NCBI GenBank assembly: GCA_035335645.1
Contig: DAOQMM010000067.1
Coordinates: 1-20,287 of the forward strand
Source of the DNA: Zoogloea sp035335645
GTDB taxonomy: Bacteria; Pseudomonadota; Gammaproteobacteria; Burkholderiales; Rhodocyclaceae
Direction: 5' to 3'
DNA length: 20,287 bases
The first letter of the stretch is position 1; each line of letters opens with the position of its first letter. Shown piece by piece: positions 1 through 8,025 of the stretch. Below the pieces are notes generated by a model, which saw only the letters and a program-made list of their open reading frames with translations, made no database searches and was not told the origin of the DNA. Made by a program: the position numbers and the translations under genes.

Positions 1-1
1 G

Positions 2-460
2 CGGGAACTCCGCCTCACCCGCGAGCTCGACGCGCCGCCGGCCCTCGTCTTCCGCCTGTGGACCGAGGGTGAGCACCTCGCCCGCTGGTGCGCGCCGAAG
101 GGCTTCACGATCCCGGAAGGCGGCGGCGACGTGCGCCCGGGCGGTGCCTGGTGGTCGGTGATGGTGGCGCCGGACGGCACCGTGCATCGCCTCGGCGGCA
201 ACTATCTGCAGGTCGACCCGCCCCGCCGCCTGACCTTCACCCACGCCTGGCGCGATGCGGCCGGGCAGCCGGGGCACCAGACGATCGTCACGGTGACGCT
301 GGACGACCTGGGCAATGGGCGCACCCGCCTGACACTGCATCAGGCCCGGTTCGATTCGGTGCCCGCCCGCGATGGCCACAGCGGCGGCTGGCGCGAATGC
401 CTCGACCGCCTCGACGCCCTCGCCCGGCAGCTCGTGCAACAGCAGGCGCAGCAGCAATGA
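2..460 (+). CDS. SRPBCC (AHSA1-type) domain protein, 5' truncated
   Basis: The reading frame is open from the window edge to TGA at 458-460, so the N-terminus is missing, probably by only a few residues. The visible 152 residues show the AHSA1/SRPBCC pattern: an RELDAPPALVFRLWTEGEHL helix-grip start, an ARWCAPKGF segment, an RPGGAWWSVMVAPDG strand pair, and a C-terminal helix (GGWRECLDRLDALARQLV). This fold binds hydrophobic ligands in a cavity; the ligand is unknown. The protein ends in a Gln-rich tail (QQQAQQQ). The next gene is a paralogue 34 bases downstream on the same strand, so the two probably form one transcript. In many genomes such pairs follow an ArsR-type repressor; whether one lies upstream here cannot be seen. 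Confidence 0.85.
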   Translation, partial: RELRLTRELDAPPALVFRLWTEGEHLARWCAPKGFTIPEGGGDVRPGGAWWSVMVAPDGTVHRLGGNYLQVDPPRRLTFTHAWRDAAGQPGHQTIVTVTLDDLGNGRTRLTLHQARFDSVPARDGHSGGWRECLDRLDALARQLVQQQAQQQ

Positions 461-494
461 GGCCCGCGTCCGCCCCTGACCCGGAGTCCCGCCC

Positions 495-1013
495 ATGACC
501 GCCCCGCCCACCGGCGACAGCGCCGAATTTCACATCGAACGCCTGATCGACGCCCCCCGCGAGCAGGTCTGGCAGGCCCACACCCAGGCCGAACACCTGG
601 CCCGCTGGTGGGGGCCGAAGGGGCTGGGCCTGCGCGTCCTGTCCCTCGACCTGCGCCCCGGCGGGCGCTTCCACTACGCCATGGTGGCGCCCGACGGCAG
701 CGAGACCTACGGTCGCTTCGTCTATCGGGAGATCCTGGCGCCGGCGCGCCTGGTGTGGATCAACAGCTTTGCCGACGCCGCCGGCGAGGCCGTGCGTCAC
801 CCCATGGCGCCCGACTGGCCGCTGCACATGCGCGTGCAGGTGGACCTGTCCGAGGCCGACGGCCGCACGCGCCTGGTGCTGCGGTCCCGCACCCTCGACG
901 CCAGCGCCGCCGAGTGCGCCACCTTCGAGGCCGGCTTCGACTCCATGCGCGGCGGCTTCGGCGGCACCTACGACCAGCTCGACGCCCATCTCGCCACCTT
1001 CAACCGGTCCTGA
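495..1013 (+). CDS. SRPBCC (AHSA1-type) domain protein
   Basis: This is a 172-residue protein of the AHSA1/activator-of-Hsp90-like START superfamily, a cytosolic hydrophobic-ligand-binding fold. The family signatures are FHIERLIDAPREQVWQAHT, the HLARWWGPKGL segment, and an RPGGRFHYAMVAPDGSETYG hairpin. A C-terminal amphipathic helix (around residues 145-168) closes the cavity. The ATG at 495 is chosen because GGAG at 483-486 lies 8 bases upstream. It is clearly a paralogue of the truncated gene before it (same ARWW/ARWC-PKG and MVAPDG blocks). The VOC gene starts 23 bases after its stop, so the three are likely one operon. The cellular role is unknown. Confidence 0.9.
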   Translation: MTAPPTGDSAEFHIERLIDAPREQVWQAHTQAEHLARWWGPKGLGLRVLSLDLRPGGRFHYAMVAPDGSETYGRFVYREILAPARLVWINSFADAAGEAVRHPMAPDWPLHMRVQVDLSEADGRTRLVLRSRTLDASAAECATFEAGFDSMRGGFGGTYDQLDAHLATFNRS

Positions 1014-1036
1014 CGGACCTTTTCCGGGAGCCCCCC

Positions 1037-1456
1037 ATGTACGCCAATGCCTACCTGTTCTTCGAAGGCCGCTGCGAGGAAGCCTTGCAGTTCTATCAGG
1101 ACGCCCTCGGCGCCCGCGTCGAGATGCTCCTGCGCAACCGGGACAACCCCCAGCCGCCTCCGCCGGGCACGATGCCGCCGGGCACCGAGGACAAGATCAT
1201 GCATGCCGCGCTGCGCATCGGCGACACCCTGGTGATGGCCTCCGACGGCTACTGTCACGGCGGCGCGAGCTTCCAGGGCTTCGCCCTGTCGGTGTCGCCG
1301 GACAGCCCGGCCGAGGCCGAGCGGGTCTTCGCGGCCCTCGGTGCGGGCGGCACCGTGCGCATGCCCCTGGGCCCGACCTTCTGGTCGCCGGCCTTCGGCA
1401 TGGTCCACGACCGTTTCGGCGTGCTCTGGATGGTGAACGTGATGCCCGCCGGCTGA
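1037..1456 (+). CDS. VOC-family protein, PhnB-like glyoxalase fold
   Basis: A 139-residue protein with the PhnB-like vicinal-oxygen-chelate arrangement: MYANAYLFFEGRCEEALQFY at the start, then a PP-rich loop (residues 36-46), DKIMHAALRIGDTLVMASDG, and a C-terminal half ending in WSPAFGMVHDRFGVLWMVN. Such proteins are often annotated as glyoxalase/bleomycin-resistance or 3-demethylubiquinone methyltransferase-like, but PhnB-type members usually have no proven reaction. GGGAG at 1026-1030, 6 bases before ATG, supports the start. It closes the SRPBCC-SRPBCC-VOC operon and converges on the SulP gene with only 5 bases between the two stop codons. Confidence 0.88.
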   Translation: MYANAYLFFEGRCEEALQFYQDALGARVEMLLRNRDNPQPPPPGTMPPGTEDKIMHAALRIGDTLVMASDGYCHGGASFQGFALSVSPDSPAEAERVFAALGAGGTVRMPLGPTFWSPAFGMVHDRFGVLWMVNVMPAG

Positions 1457-1461
1457 AGGCG

Positions 1462-3105
1462 TCAGCGCACCAGCGAGGCGGACAGGGCCAGCGTCACCGC
1501 ATCGTCCACGCTCAGGTCGCTGAGGGCGTCCGGCGGCAGTCCGGGCAGGGCGGCGCGGCGCAGCACCGTCAGCGCCGCCGGCTTGAGGCGGGTGAAGTAC
1601 AGGCCCACGCCCGCGCGCCGGGTCGCCGCGGCGAGCTCCTCCAGCGCCTCCACGCTGGTGCTGTCCAGGTCCGGCGACTCCTCCAGGCTGACGATCAGCG
1701 CGTGGAGTCCGGCGTGGCCTTCCAGCGTGCGGCGGATGCCGGTCACCACGTGGCCGGCGTTGGCGAAGAAGAGGGGGGTCTCCGGACGCAGGATGAGGAT
1801 GCCGGGCAGCGCCTCGGCCTCGGGATGGAGCTTGAGGGCGACGAAGTCGTGCCCGCCGGCCAGGCGCCCGAGCTCCGACAGGGCCGGATCGGACAGCCGC
1901 TTGAGGGTCATCATCAGGCTCACCCCGATGGCCGCCAGGAGGCCGTCCAGCACCCCCAGCAGGAGCACCGCCACCACCGCCGCCACCACCACGATGCGGT
2001 CCCGGTGCAGCCGGAAGCAGGGCCGGAAGACGCCCGGATCGAGGGAGTGACTCACCGCGAAGACGACGATGGCGGCCAGCACCGGCTCCGGCGTATCGGC
2101 GATGAGGGGCAGCAGGGTCAGCACGATGAGCAGGGCCACCGCCGCGCACACCCAGGTGGACAGGCGGCTGCGGGCACCGGCCGCCTCGTTGGCCGAGGTT
2201 GCGGAATAGCCGGCCCCCACCGGCAGGCCGTGGACCAGCCCGGAGGCCAGGTTGGCGACGCCGAGGGCGAGGAGATCCCGATTGACGTCCACCGCGTCGC
2301 CGTGGCGCAGGGCGAAGTTGCGGATCGCGCTGTAGGACTCGGCATAGAGCACCAGCACCATGGCCACCGCCACCTCGGCGAGGCGCAGCCATGCGGCGCG
2401 GCTCAGGTCGGGCAGATCCGGCGCAGCCAGGTGCAGCCGGATCGGGCCGACGGTGTCCACGCCCCAGGCGGCGAGATCCACGGTGCGGGCCAGGACGATG
2501 CCGAGCGCCGTCACCACCAGCGCGCCGGGCACCGGGCGCAGGCGCTCCAGCACGAAGAGCAGGGCCAGGCTCGCCCCGCCCAGGCCCAGCCCGGCCAGGT
2601 TCCAGTCCGCCACATGCCCGAACAGGGCCGGCACGAAGTGCAGCAGGTCGCCCTGGGCGGGATGCACATCCACCATCTTGGGCAGCTGCTTGAGGGCGAT
2701 GGTGAGGGCCAGGCCGAAGGCGAAGCCGCGCAGCACCGGCTTGGAGATGAAATCCGAGGCGTTGCCCATCCGCGCCAGGCCGGCGAGCACGAAGAACACC
2801 CCGGCGAGGAGGATCATGCCGCCCGCCAGCGCCCCCCGCAGCACCGCGTCGCCCCCCGCCAGGCTGGCCGTGACCGCCGCCAGCACCGCCGCCGACGAGG
2901 AGGTGGCGGACACCACCGCAAAGCGGCTGGTGCCCAGGGCGCCGTAGGCCAGCAGGCCGGCAAAGAGGGCCATCACCCCGGCCTGGGGCGGCAGGTTGGC
3001 GATGCTGGAATAGGCCACCGCCTCGGGCAGCAGGAGGCCGGCCAGCGAGACGCCGGCGAGCAGGTCGCTGAAGCGGTCGGAGTCGGGCGGCGCGGGCGTG
3101 GTCAT
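1462..3105 (-). CDS. SulP-family anion transporter with C-terminal STAS domain
   Basis: This 547-residue inner-membrane protein has the SulP/SLC26 layout. The hydrophobic transport core spans about residues 10-400; it opens with LLAGVSLAGLLLPEAVAYSS and contains the AGYSATSANEAAGARSRLS segment (298-316), equivalent to the SulP signature. A STAS domain follows at about 432-545, with a DLDSTSVEALEEL loop near 479-489. Family members move sulfate, bicarbonate or other anions in exchange or with H+/Na+; the substrate cannot be read from sequence. I start at ATG 3103-3105, giving a normal SulP N-terminus. The Shine-Dalgarno is weak. It lies 46 bases downstream of the hybrid kinase on the same strand, so co-transcription is likely. 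The spacer holds two copies of CGGGAGTC (3112-3119 and 3127-3134). Confidence 0.93.
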   Translation of the reverse strand: MTTPAPPDSDRFSDLLAGVSLAGLLLPEAVAYSSIANLPPQAGVMALFAGLLAYGALGTSRFAVVSATSSSAAVLAAVTASLAGGDAVLRGALAGGMILLAGVFFVLAGLARMGNASDFISKPVLRGFAFGLALTIALKQLPKMVDVHPAQGDLLHFVPALFGHVADWNLAGLGLGGASLALLFVLERLRPVPGALVVTALGIVLARTVDLAAWGVDTVGPIRLHLAAPDLPDLSRAAWLRLAEVAVAMVLVLYAESYSAIRNFALRHGDAVDVNRDLLALGVANLASGLVHGLPVGAGYSATSANEAAGARSRLSTWVCAAVALLIVLTLLPLIADTPEPVLAAIVVFAVSHSLDPGVFRPCFRLHRDRIVVVAAVVAVLLLGVLDGLLAAIGVSLMMTLKRLSDPALSELGRLAGGHDFVALKLHPEAEALPGILILRPETPLFFANAGHVVTGIRRTLEGHAGLHALIVSLEESPDLDSTSVEALEELAAATRRAGVGLYFTRLKPAALTVLRRAALPGLPPDALSDLSVDDAVTLALSASLVR

Positions 3106-3111
3106 GATCGG

Positions 3112-3134
3112 CGGGAGTCGTAGCGCCGGGAGTC
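3112..3134. repeat. Short direct repeat between kinase and SulP genes
   Basis: CGGGAGTC occurs at 3112-3119 and again at 3127-3134 in the same orientation, with a 15-base period. It lies in the 46-base spacer just upstream of the SulP start codon. It could be a tandem binding site or a translation-control element, or simply chance in G+C-rich DNA. Confidence 0.35.
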
Positions 3135-3151
3135 TACCCCAGCGCGCCGCG

Positions 3152-5878
3152 TCAGGCCCCCGAGCGCGGGGCGTCCAGCCACTTGAGCACCGTCGCGTAG
3201 AGGGCTTCCGGATCGACGGGCTTGGCCACAAAGTCGTCCATGCCCGCATTCAGGCAGCGCGCCCGGTCATCGGCAAAGGCATTGGCGGTGAGGGCGATCA
3301 CCGGCAGGCCGACCAGTTCCGGCCGGGCGCGCAGGCGCCGGGTGGTCTCGAGGCCGTCCAGCCGGGGCATCTGCATGTCCATCAGGATCAGATCCCAGCG
3401 CTCTGCCGCGAGCCGCTCGAGGGCCGCGATGCCGTCTTCCGCGGTGCTCACGGCGAGCCCGGCGTCCTGAAGCAGCTCCGAGGCGATCTCCCGGTTCACC
3501 GGTTCGTCCTCCACCAGCAGCACACGTCGCCCCGCGTGGCGCTGGCGTAGCTGCGCCTCGGCGCCGCTCACCGACGGACCGCAGGCAGCGCCCACTGCGG
3601 TCGCCGCCTTGGCCAGGCGGGCCGAGAACCAAAAGGTGCTGCCCCGCCCGGGCGTGCTCTCCACGCCGGCCGTGCCGCCCATCAGCTCGGCCAGCTTGCG
3701 CGTGATGGTGAGGCCCAGTCCGGTGCCGCCGTACTGGCGGGTGATGGAACTGTCCGCCTGGCTGAAGGGCAGGAACAACGCCGGCAGCACGTCCGGGGCG
3801 ATGCCGATGCCCGTGTCCTCCACCTCGAAGCAGATGCGCAGGTGGTCGCCCTCGTCGGCCACCACGCGCACGCGCAGGACGATGCGTCCGCGCTCGGTGA
3901 ACTTCACGGCGTTGGCGAGGTAGTTGAGCAAGGCCTGCTGCAGGCGCGCCGCATCCCCGCGCAGGGGCGGAAGCGCCGGCACCGGCTCGCACACGAGGCT
4001 CAAGCCCTTGGCCTGGGCCCGGTCTGTCAGCATCGTGAGCACGTTGCCGGTGAGGCGGACCAGATCCACCCCGCCGTCCTGCAGAGCGAACTTGCCGGCC
4101 TCGATCTTGGACAGGTCGAGGATGGCGTCGATGATGTCGAGCAGATGGCGCCCCGCCGCATCGATCTTGTCCAGGCGCTCCGCCTGGGCGGGCGTGAGCA
4201 GCGAGCGGCGCAGCAGATAGGCCATGCCGGTGATGGCATTGAGCGGCGTGCGGATCTCGTGGGACATGTTGGCGAGGAACTCGCTCTTGGCCCGGTTCGA
4301 GGCCTCTGCGGCGGCCCGCGCCTGCTCCAGCTGGGCGGTGCGCTGGCGCACCTGCTCTTCCAGGCGGTCGCGGTGGGCATCCAGTTCGCGGGCGACGCGC
4401 ACGCTTTCGCTGATGTCCGAAAACACCACCACCGTCCCGCGCACCTGGTCGTGCTCAAGGCGCGGCGTGACCGTCATGCGCACCGGAAAGCCACTGCCGT
4501 CGGATCGCCAGAACCAGTCGTCGTGTCGTCGCGGCATGCCGTCGCGGGCGGTCTGGTGGGCCGCGCATTCGGCGTGGGGATAGGGGCGGCCGTCCGGGTA
4601 ATGGTGGTGGATCAGGGCGTGGGTGTCCCGCCCCAGAAGGTCCCCCTCCGTGAGGCCCAGCAGCTTCAGGGCGGCCGGGTTCGCGAAGGAGCACGCACCG
4701 TCGGCGTCGATGCCGTACACCCCCTCCCCCAGGGCATCGAGGATCAGGCGCTGTTCGGCCTCGGCCTCGGTGAGGCGTTGCAGCGCCTCGTCGGTACGCA
4801 GGCGCTCGGCCCGCAGGCGGCCGTTGGCGCGGACCAGCAGCAGAACCGCCGCCGCCAGCACCGTCATGCCCGCCGCAAGCAGGGATACAAGGAGCACGCT
4901 GTAGTGGTCCCACACATCCACCAGGGTGAATTCGGGCACCTGATCGTAGGGCGCCACCCGCAGCCGGCGCATCAGATCCTCCACCGGCCGGTAATCGCCG
5001 GGGATGGTGAAGCCGTGCAGGCCGATGCGGTTCGCCGTCTCGCCACCATGGGGCAGCCCGAGCATCGTCGCGGCCATGCGCCGGGCCAGATCCTCGTCGG
5101 TCCACGGCATGGCCGCCACCGGCCATTGGGGATAGAGGGGGGTAGAGGTCTGGAAGGGATAGGTCTCGTCCGCCACAGGGTCGAGGACGCGCAACTTCGC
5201 GCCATCCAGGGAGCCGTCGCGGACCTTGGCCTCGATCACGCCGCTCCGCACGAAGGCCGCATCGGCGCGTTCGGCCAGCACTGCCGCGAGGGCCGTATCG
5301 TGGGGGTAGCCGGTCTCGGTCACCGTCGCGTCCTGGGGCAGGCGGATGCCGCGCCGCTGGAGCATGCCGGCCTGCATCAGGTAGCCGCCCAGGGAGCTGC
5401 GTGCCGCCGTGACCAGCCGCTTGCCGCGCAGATCGTCCACGCTGCGCAGCCGCGCATCGTCGGCGCGGACCACGATCACCCCGCCGAAGCGGGCGAGCGG
5501 ATGGCCGGCCTCGTTCTCCACCAGGGTCGCCAGGGGCGACAGCAGACCTTCCCGCGTGCTCAGGGCCACGTAGTGGGCGGGCTGGGTCAGCACCACATCC
5601 ACCTGCCGCGCCCGCACGGCGGCGTCAATCTCGGTGTCGGTCATCACCAGCAGCTCGAAGCGCCGCCCGAGCCCGGCGGCGTTGAGGTAATCGATCAGGG
5701 GCATCCAGCGCGCCCGCGTCTCGTCCTTGGGGCGGAAGGCCAGCACGGCCACCCGCGCCGGCACGTCGGCCTGTGCCTCGTCCCCGGCGGCGGCCACCGG
5801 CGCACCCCACGCGAACGCAGCCAGCAGCCCCAGCACCAGCCCCCACACGACAGCCCGCGAATGGACGAAACCCGGCAC
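3152..5878 (-). CDS. Hybrid sensor histidine kinase with PhnD-like periplasmic domain
   Basis: A 908-residue membrane kinase. A signal/anchor segment (about residues 8-30) leads to a PhnD-like periplasmic binding domain (about 40-300) with typical LAFRPKDETRARWMPLIDYL and VDVVLTQPAHYVALS segments. A transmembrane helix (about 326-350), a PAS domain (about 373-493) and a short coiled coil follow. Next come HisKA with FLANMSHEIRTPLNAI (phospho-His about H540) and HATPase_c with an N box (about 652-656), DTGIGI (about 688) and GGTGLGL (about 717). A C-terminal receiver domain (about 785-903) has acceptor Asp near 834 in LILMDMQMP. I chose GTG 5878 because a GGGGAGGGG run lies just upstream; the longer GTG at 5944 falls inside the predicted promoter. 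No Hpt protein or DNA-binding response regulator is visible nearby. PhnD-like sensor domains also occur in the tetrathionate kinase TtrS, so the ligand may be an oxyanion (inference). Confidence 0.93.
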   Translation of the reverse strand: MPGFVHSRAVVWGLVLGLLAAFAWGAPVAAAGDEAQADVPARVAVLAFRPKDETRARWMPLIDYLNAAGLGRRFELLVMTDTEIDAAVRARQVDVVLTQPAHYVALSTREGLLSPLATLVENEAGHPLARFGGVIVVRADDARLRSVDDLRGKRLVTAARSSLGGYLMQAGMLQRRGIRLPQDATVTETGYPHDTALAAVLAERADAAFVRSGVIEAKVRDGSLDGAKLRVLDPVADETYPFQTSTPLYPQWPVAAMPWTDEDLARRMAATMLGLPHGGETANRIGLHGFTIPGDYRPVEDLMRRLRVAPYDQVPEFTLVDVWDHYSVLLVSLLAAGMTVLAAAVLLLVRANGRLRAERLRTDEALQRLTEAEAEQRLILDALGEGVYGIDADGACSFANPAALKLLGLTEGDLLGRDTHALIHHHYPDGRPYPHAECAAHQTARDGMPRRHDDWFWRSDGSGFPVRMTVTPRLEHDQVRGTVVVFSDISESVRVARELDAHRDRLEEQVRQRTAQLEQARAAAEASNRAKSEFLANMSHEIRTPLNAITGMAYLLRRSLLTPAQAERLDKIDAAGRHLLDIIDAILDLSKIEAGKFALQDGGVDLVRLTGNVLTMLTDRAQAKGLSLVCEPVPALPPLRGDAARLQQALLNYLANAVKFTERGRIVLRVRVVADEGDHLRICFEVEDTGIGIAPDVLPALFLPFSQADSSITRQYGGTGLGLTITRKLAELMGGTAGVESTPGRGSTFWFSARLAKAATAVGAACGPSVSGAEAQLRQRHAGRRVLLVEDEPVNREIASELLQDAGLAVSTAEDGIAALERLAAERWDLILMDMQMPRLDGLETTRRLRARPELVGLPVIALTANAFADDRARCLNAGMDDFVAKPVDPEALYATVLKWLDAPRSGA

Positions 5879-5931
5879 CTTCCCCTCCCCGCCGCCCGCC
5901 GGCAGCCTCAAAAACCCATGACCCACATAGG

Positions 5932-5961
5932 GATATATCGGCACGCCGGCAGAAAACTCAA
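5932..5961 (-). promoter_or_regulatory. Candidate sigma-70 promoter for the hybrid kinase
   Basis: On the minus strand TTGAGT (5961-5956) is followed after 18 bases by TATATC (5937-5932); each hexamer matches the consensus at 4 of 6 positions. The expected transcript start near 5925 gives a leader of about 47 bases before GTG 5878. This also argues against the upstream GTG at 5944. The site lies in the 178-base divergent gap before the glycosyltransferase gene, for which I see no convincing promoter. Confidence 0.45.
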
Positions 5962-6056
5962 CGCCCCCGCCCTGTCACACGAACACACCGGGACCGTCAC
6001 CAAGGGATCACCTGTCCGTCACACCGTTGCAGCATGCCGCCGCAACACTGGCGGCC

Positions 6057-7271
6057 ATGGATCGCGCCGGACTCGTTTGCCAGGAACTCGTCAGCCAACA
6101 GACCTCCCTCCGGGTGGCTGTGGTCACGGAGACCTATCCGCCCGAAATCAACGGGGTGGCCATGACCACCGGCCGGATGGTGGATGGGCTCGTCGCCGCC
6201 GGTCACCGGGTGGATCTGATCCGCCCGCGCCAGGCCCACGAAGGCGGCGTCGTGCTCGACGCGGATGGCACCGACGGCGTCGAGGAGATGCTCTCCCGCG
6301 GCATTCCCATCCCCCGCTATGCCAACCTGCAACTGGGCCTGCCGGCGCGCAAGGTGCTGCTGCGGCGCTGGTCCGTGCAGCGCCCGGACGTGGTCCAGGT
6401 GGTCACCGAGGGCCCCCTCGGCTGGTCGGCCCTGGCCGCCGCGCGCAAGCTGCACCTGCCGGTGATCAGCGAATTCCACACCAACTTCCACCGCTACAGC
6501 GGCCACTACGGCATCGGCTGGCTCAAGCGCCCCATCGCCGCCTACCTGCGCAAGTTCCACAACCGCGCCGACCTCACCCTGGTGCCCACCCGCGCCCTGC
6601 GTGACGAACTGGCCGGCCACGGCATCCCGCGGGTGGACGTGGTCTCCCGCGGCGTGGACACCCTCCTCTTCGACCCGGCCCGGCGCAGCGCCGAGCTGCG
6701 CCGCAGCTGGGGCGTCGGTCCGGACGATCTGGTGGTGCTCTACGTGGGCCGCATCGCCCCCGAAAAGAATCTCGCCCTGCTGGAGCAGGCCTACGTCGCC
6801 CTCAAGGCCCGCGTACCCGCCGCCCGCCTCGTGATGGTGGGCAGCGGCCCGGCCCAGGCGGGCATGCGCGGGCGCCTGCCCGACGTGATCTTCGCCGGCC
6901 CCCAGGTGGGCGAGCAGCTCGCCGCCCACTTCGCCAGCGGTGACCTGTTCCTCTTCCCGAGCCTCACCGAGACCTACGGCAACGTGGTCGCCGAAGCCCT
7001 CGCCAGCGGCCTGCCGGTGGTGGCCTACCGGGACGCCGCGGCCCTCGAGCTGATCACCCCCGGCGTGCATGGCCATCTGGCCGAACCCGGTGACGAGCGC
7101 GGCTTCGTGCACGGCGCCGTCCAGCTCGCCGAATCGCCCGAACTGCGCGCCCGCATGCGCCTGGCCGCCCGCGAGCGGGTCGCCAGCCTGGCCTGGCGGG
7201 CCATCGTGGACAGCCTGGTCAGCCTGCAGCGGCAGGTGATCCTCTCCTCGCCCCTCTCCCACCGGAGGTGA
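6057..7271 (+). CDS. GT4-family glycosyltransferase (SQD2/MgtA-like)
   Basis: A 404-residue retaining GT-B glycosyltransferase. The N-terminal acceptor domain begins with RVAVVTETYPPEINGVAMT, the pattern of SQD2/MgtA-like enzymes that glycosylate lipid acceptors. EFHTNFHRY follows the first domain core. The C-terminal nucleotide-sugar domain carries VLYVGRIAPEKNL and the donor-binding LTETYGNVVAEALASGLPVV stretch with the family's acidic EX7E-type residues. Start is uncertain: ATG 6057 is taken as the best ATG, but GTG 6118 or TTG 6027 are possible and no strong ribosome site distinguishes them. The stop overlaps the ribosome-binding site of the PAP2 gene, indicating translational coupling. 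A role in making a membrane glycolipid is plausible but unproven. Confidence 0.88.
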   Translation: MDRAGLVCQELVSQQTSLRVAVVTETYPPEINGVAMTTGRMVDGLVAAGHRVDLIRPRQAHEGGVVLDADGTDGVEEMLSRGIPIPRYANLQLGLPARKVLLRRWSVQRPDVVQVVTEGPLGWSALAAARKLHLPVISEFHTNFHRYSGHYGIGWLKRPIAAYLRKFHNRADLTLVPTRALRDELAGHGIPRVDVVSRGVDTLLFDPARRSAELRRSWGVGPDDLVVLYVGRIAPEKNLALLEQAYVALKARVPAARLVMVGSGPAQAGMRGRLPDVIFAGPQVGEQLAAHFASGDLFLFPSLTETYGNVVAEALASGLPVVAYRDAAALELITPGVHGHLAEPGDERGFVHGAVQLAESPELRARMRLAARERVASLAWRAIVDSLVSLQRQVILSSPLSHRR

Positions 7272-7275
7272 TGCC

Positions 7276-7800
7276 ATGTTCGCCCTGCCCGCCCGCCTGC
7301 AACTGATCGACGACCGCCTCGCGGTCCGCTCCAACCGCCTGAGCCGTTACCGCGGCCTGCGGGATTTTCTGCGCGTGGTGAGCCGCCTCGGCGACGGCGT
7401 GGCCTGGTACACCCTGGCCGCCGCCCTCTACGGCCTGTTCGGCGCCGAGGCCCTGCCGGCCCTCACCCAGATGCTGGCCGCCGGCGTCAGCGGCGTCATC
7501 GTCTACAAGCTGCTCAAGAACCACACCCTGCGCCCGCGCCCCTTCGAGGTGGTGAGCGACGTGGTGTGCGCCGGCTCGCCGCTGGACCGCTTCAGCTTCC
7601 CCTCCGGCCACACCCTGCACGCGGTGAGCTTCTCCCTGATCCTCGCCCACCACTTCCCGCCCCTGGCCGGCGCAGTCTTCGGCTTTGCCCTGCTGGTGGC
7701 GATCTCCCGCCCGGTGCTGGGCCTGCACTATCCCAGCGACGTGCTGGCCGGCGGCGCGATCGGCGCCAGCCTCGCCAGCGCCACCCTGACCCTGCTGTAA
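7276..7800 (+). CDS. PAP2-family membrane phosphatase
   Basis: A 174-residue, mostly hydrophobic membrane protein carrying all three PAP2 acid-phosphatase motifs: K81-x6-RP (KNHTLRPRP), PSGH at 109-112, and SRPVLGLHYPSD at 144-155 with catalytic H151 and D155. The enzyme should therefore be active on a lipid phosphate such as phosphatidate or undecaprenyl pyrophosphate. The ribosome site GGAGGTG (7264-7270) overlaps the stop codon of the glycosyltransferase before it; 4 bases separate the two genes. The coupling suggests both act on the same lipid, for example phosphatidate to diacylglycerol and then to a glycolipid (inference). Confidence 0.92.
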   Translation: MFALPARLQLIDDRLAVRSNRLSRYRGLRDFLRVVSRLGDGVAWYTLAAALYGLFGAEALPALTQMLAAGVSGVIVYKLLKNHTLRPRPFEVVSDVVCAGSPLDRFSFPSGHTLHAVSFSLILAHHFPPLAGAVFGFALLVAISRPVLGLHYPSDVLAGGAIGASLASATLTLL

Positions 7801-7830
7801 ATCCCGGCCCGGGCGGCGGACCTGCGCCAC

Positions 7831-7852
7831 GCGCGGGGCGCGGCCCCCGCGC
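7831..7852 (+). terminator. G+C-rich hairpin downstream of the PAP2 gene
   Basis: GCGCGGGG (7831-7838) and CCCCGCGC (7845-7852) form an 8-bp perfect stem with a 6-base loop, 30 bases after the PAP2 stop. There is no T-tract, so it may stall polymerase or protect an mRNA end rather than act as a classical terminator. The remaining gap to guanine deaminase (7853-8025) shows no convincing gene. TATCCT at 7993-7998, following TTGC, is a weak candidate -10 element for guaD. Confidence 0.4.
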
Positions 7853-8025
7853 CGGCCGCATTGGGTCCCACGCGACCTGTCGGTCCTCGGCCCGCGCCCA
7901 TGCGGATCACCCGCCGCGGGCGTCGCGATGTCCGTGGCCGTCATCGTGCCTCTCCCGCCCCCGGCCGCGCCCTGCAACCCGGCGCCCATTGCTATCCTGA
8001 AGGGGACGACCGCCCAGCCCCCGCC

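Noticed and set aside
769..3123. Very long plus-strand open frame opposite the SulP gene
   Set aside because: It lies antisense to a clear SulP transporter and across two SRPBCC/VOC genes. Its translation is low-complexity (Arg, Gln, His, Gly) as expected for shadow frames in DNA of about 70% G+C.
5879..5944. Longer kinase start at GTG 5944
   Set aside because: It falls in the spacer of the candidate promoter and adds 22 residues before the signal segment; GTG 5878 has a strong ribosome site.
6026..6046. GTTGC/GCAAC inverted repeat before the glycosyltransferase
   Set aside because: Arms are only 5 bases with an 11-base spacer; expected by chance in a gap of this size.
3842..6604. Long plus-strand open frame opposite the hybrid kinase
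   Set aside because: It is antisense to a kinase with every motif intact, and shows no domain; it runs out of frame into the glycosyltransferase.
7991..8025. Possible guanidine-II (mini-ykkC) riboswitch before guaD, from GGGGACGACC
   Set aside because: Only one ACGA-like loop with a 2-bp stem is present; the class needs two proper hairpins with ACGR loops.
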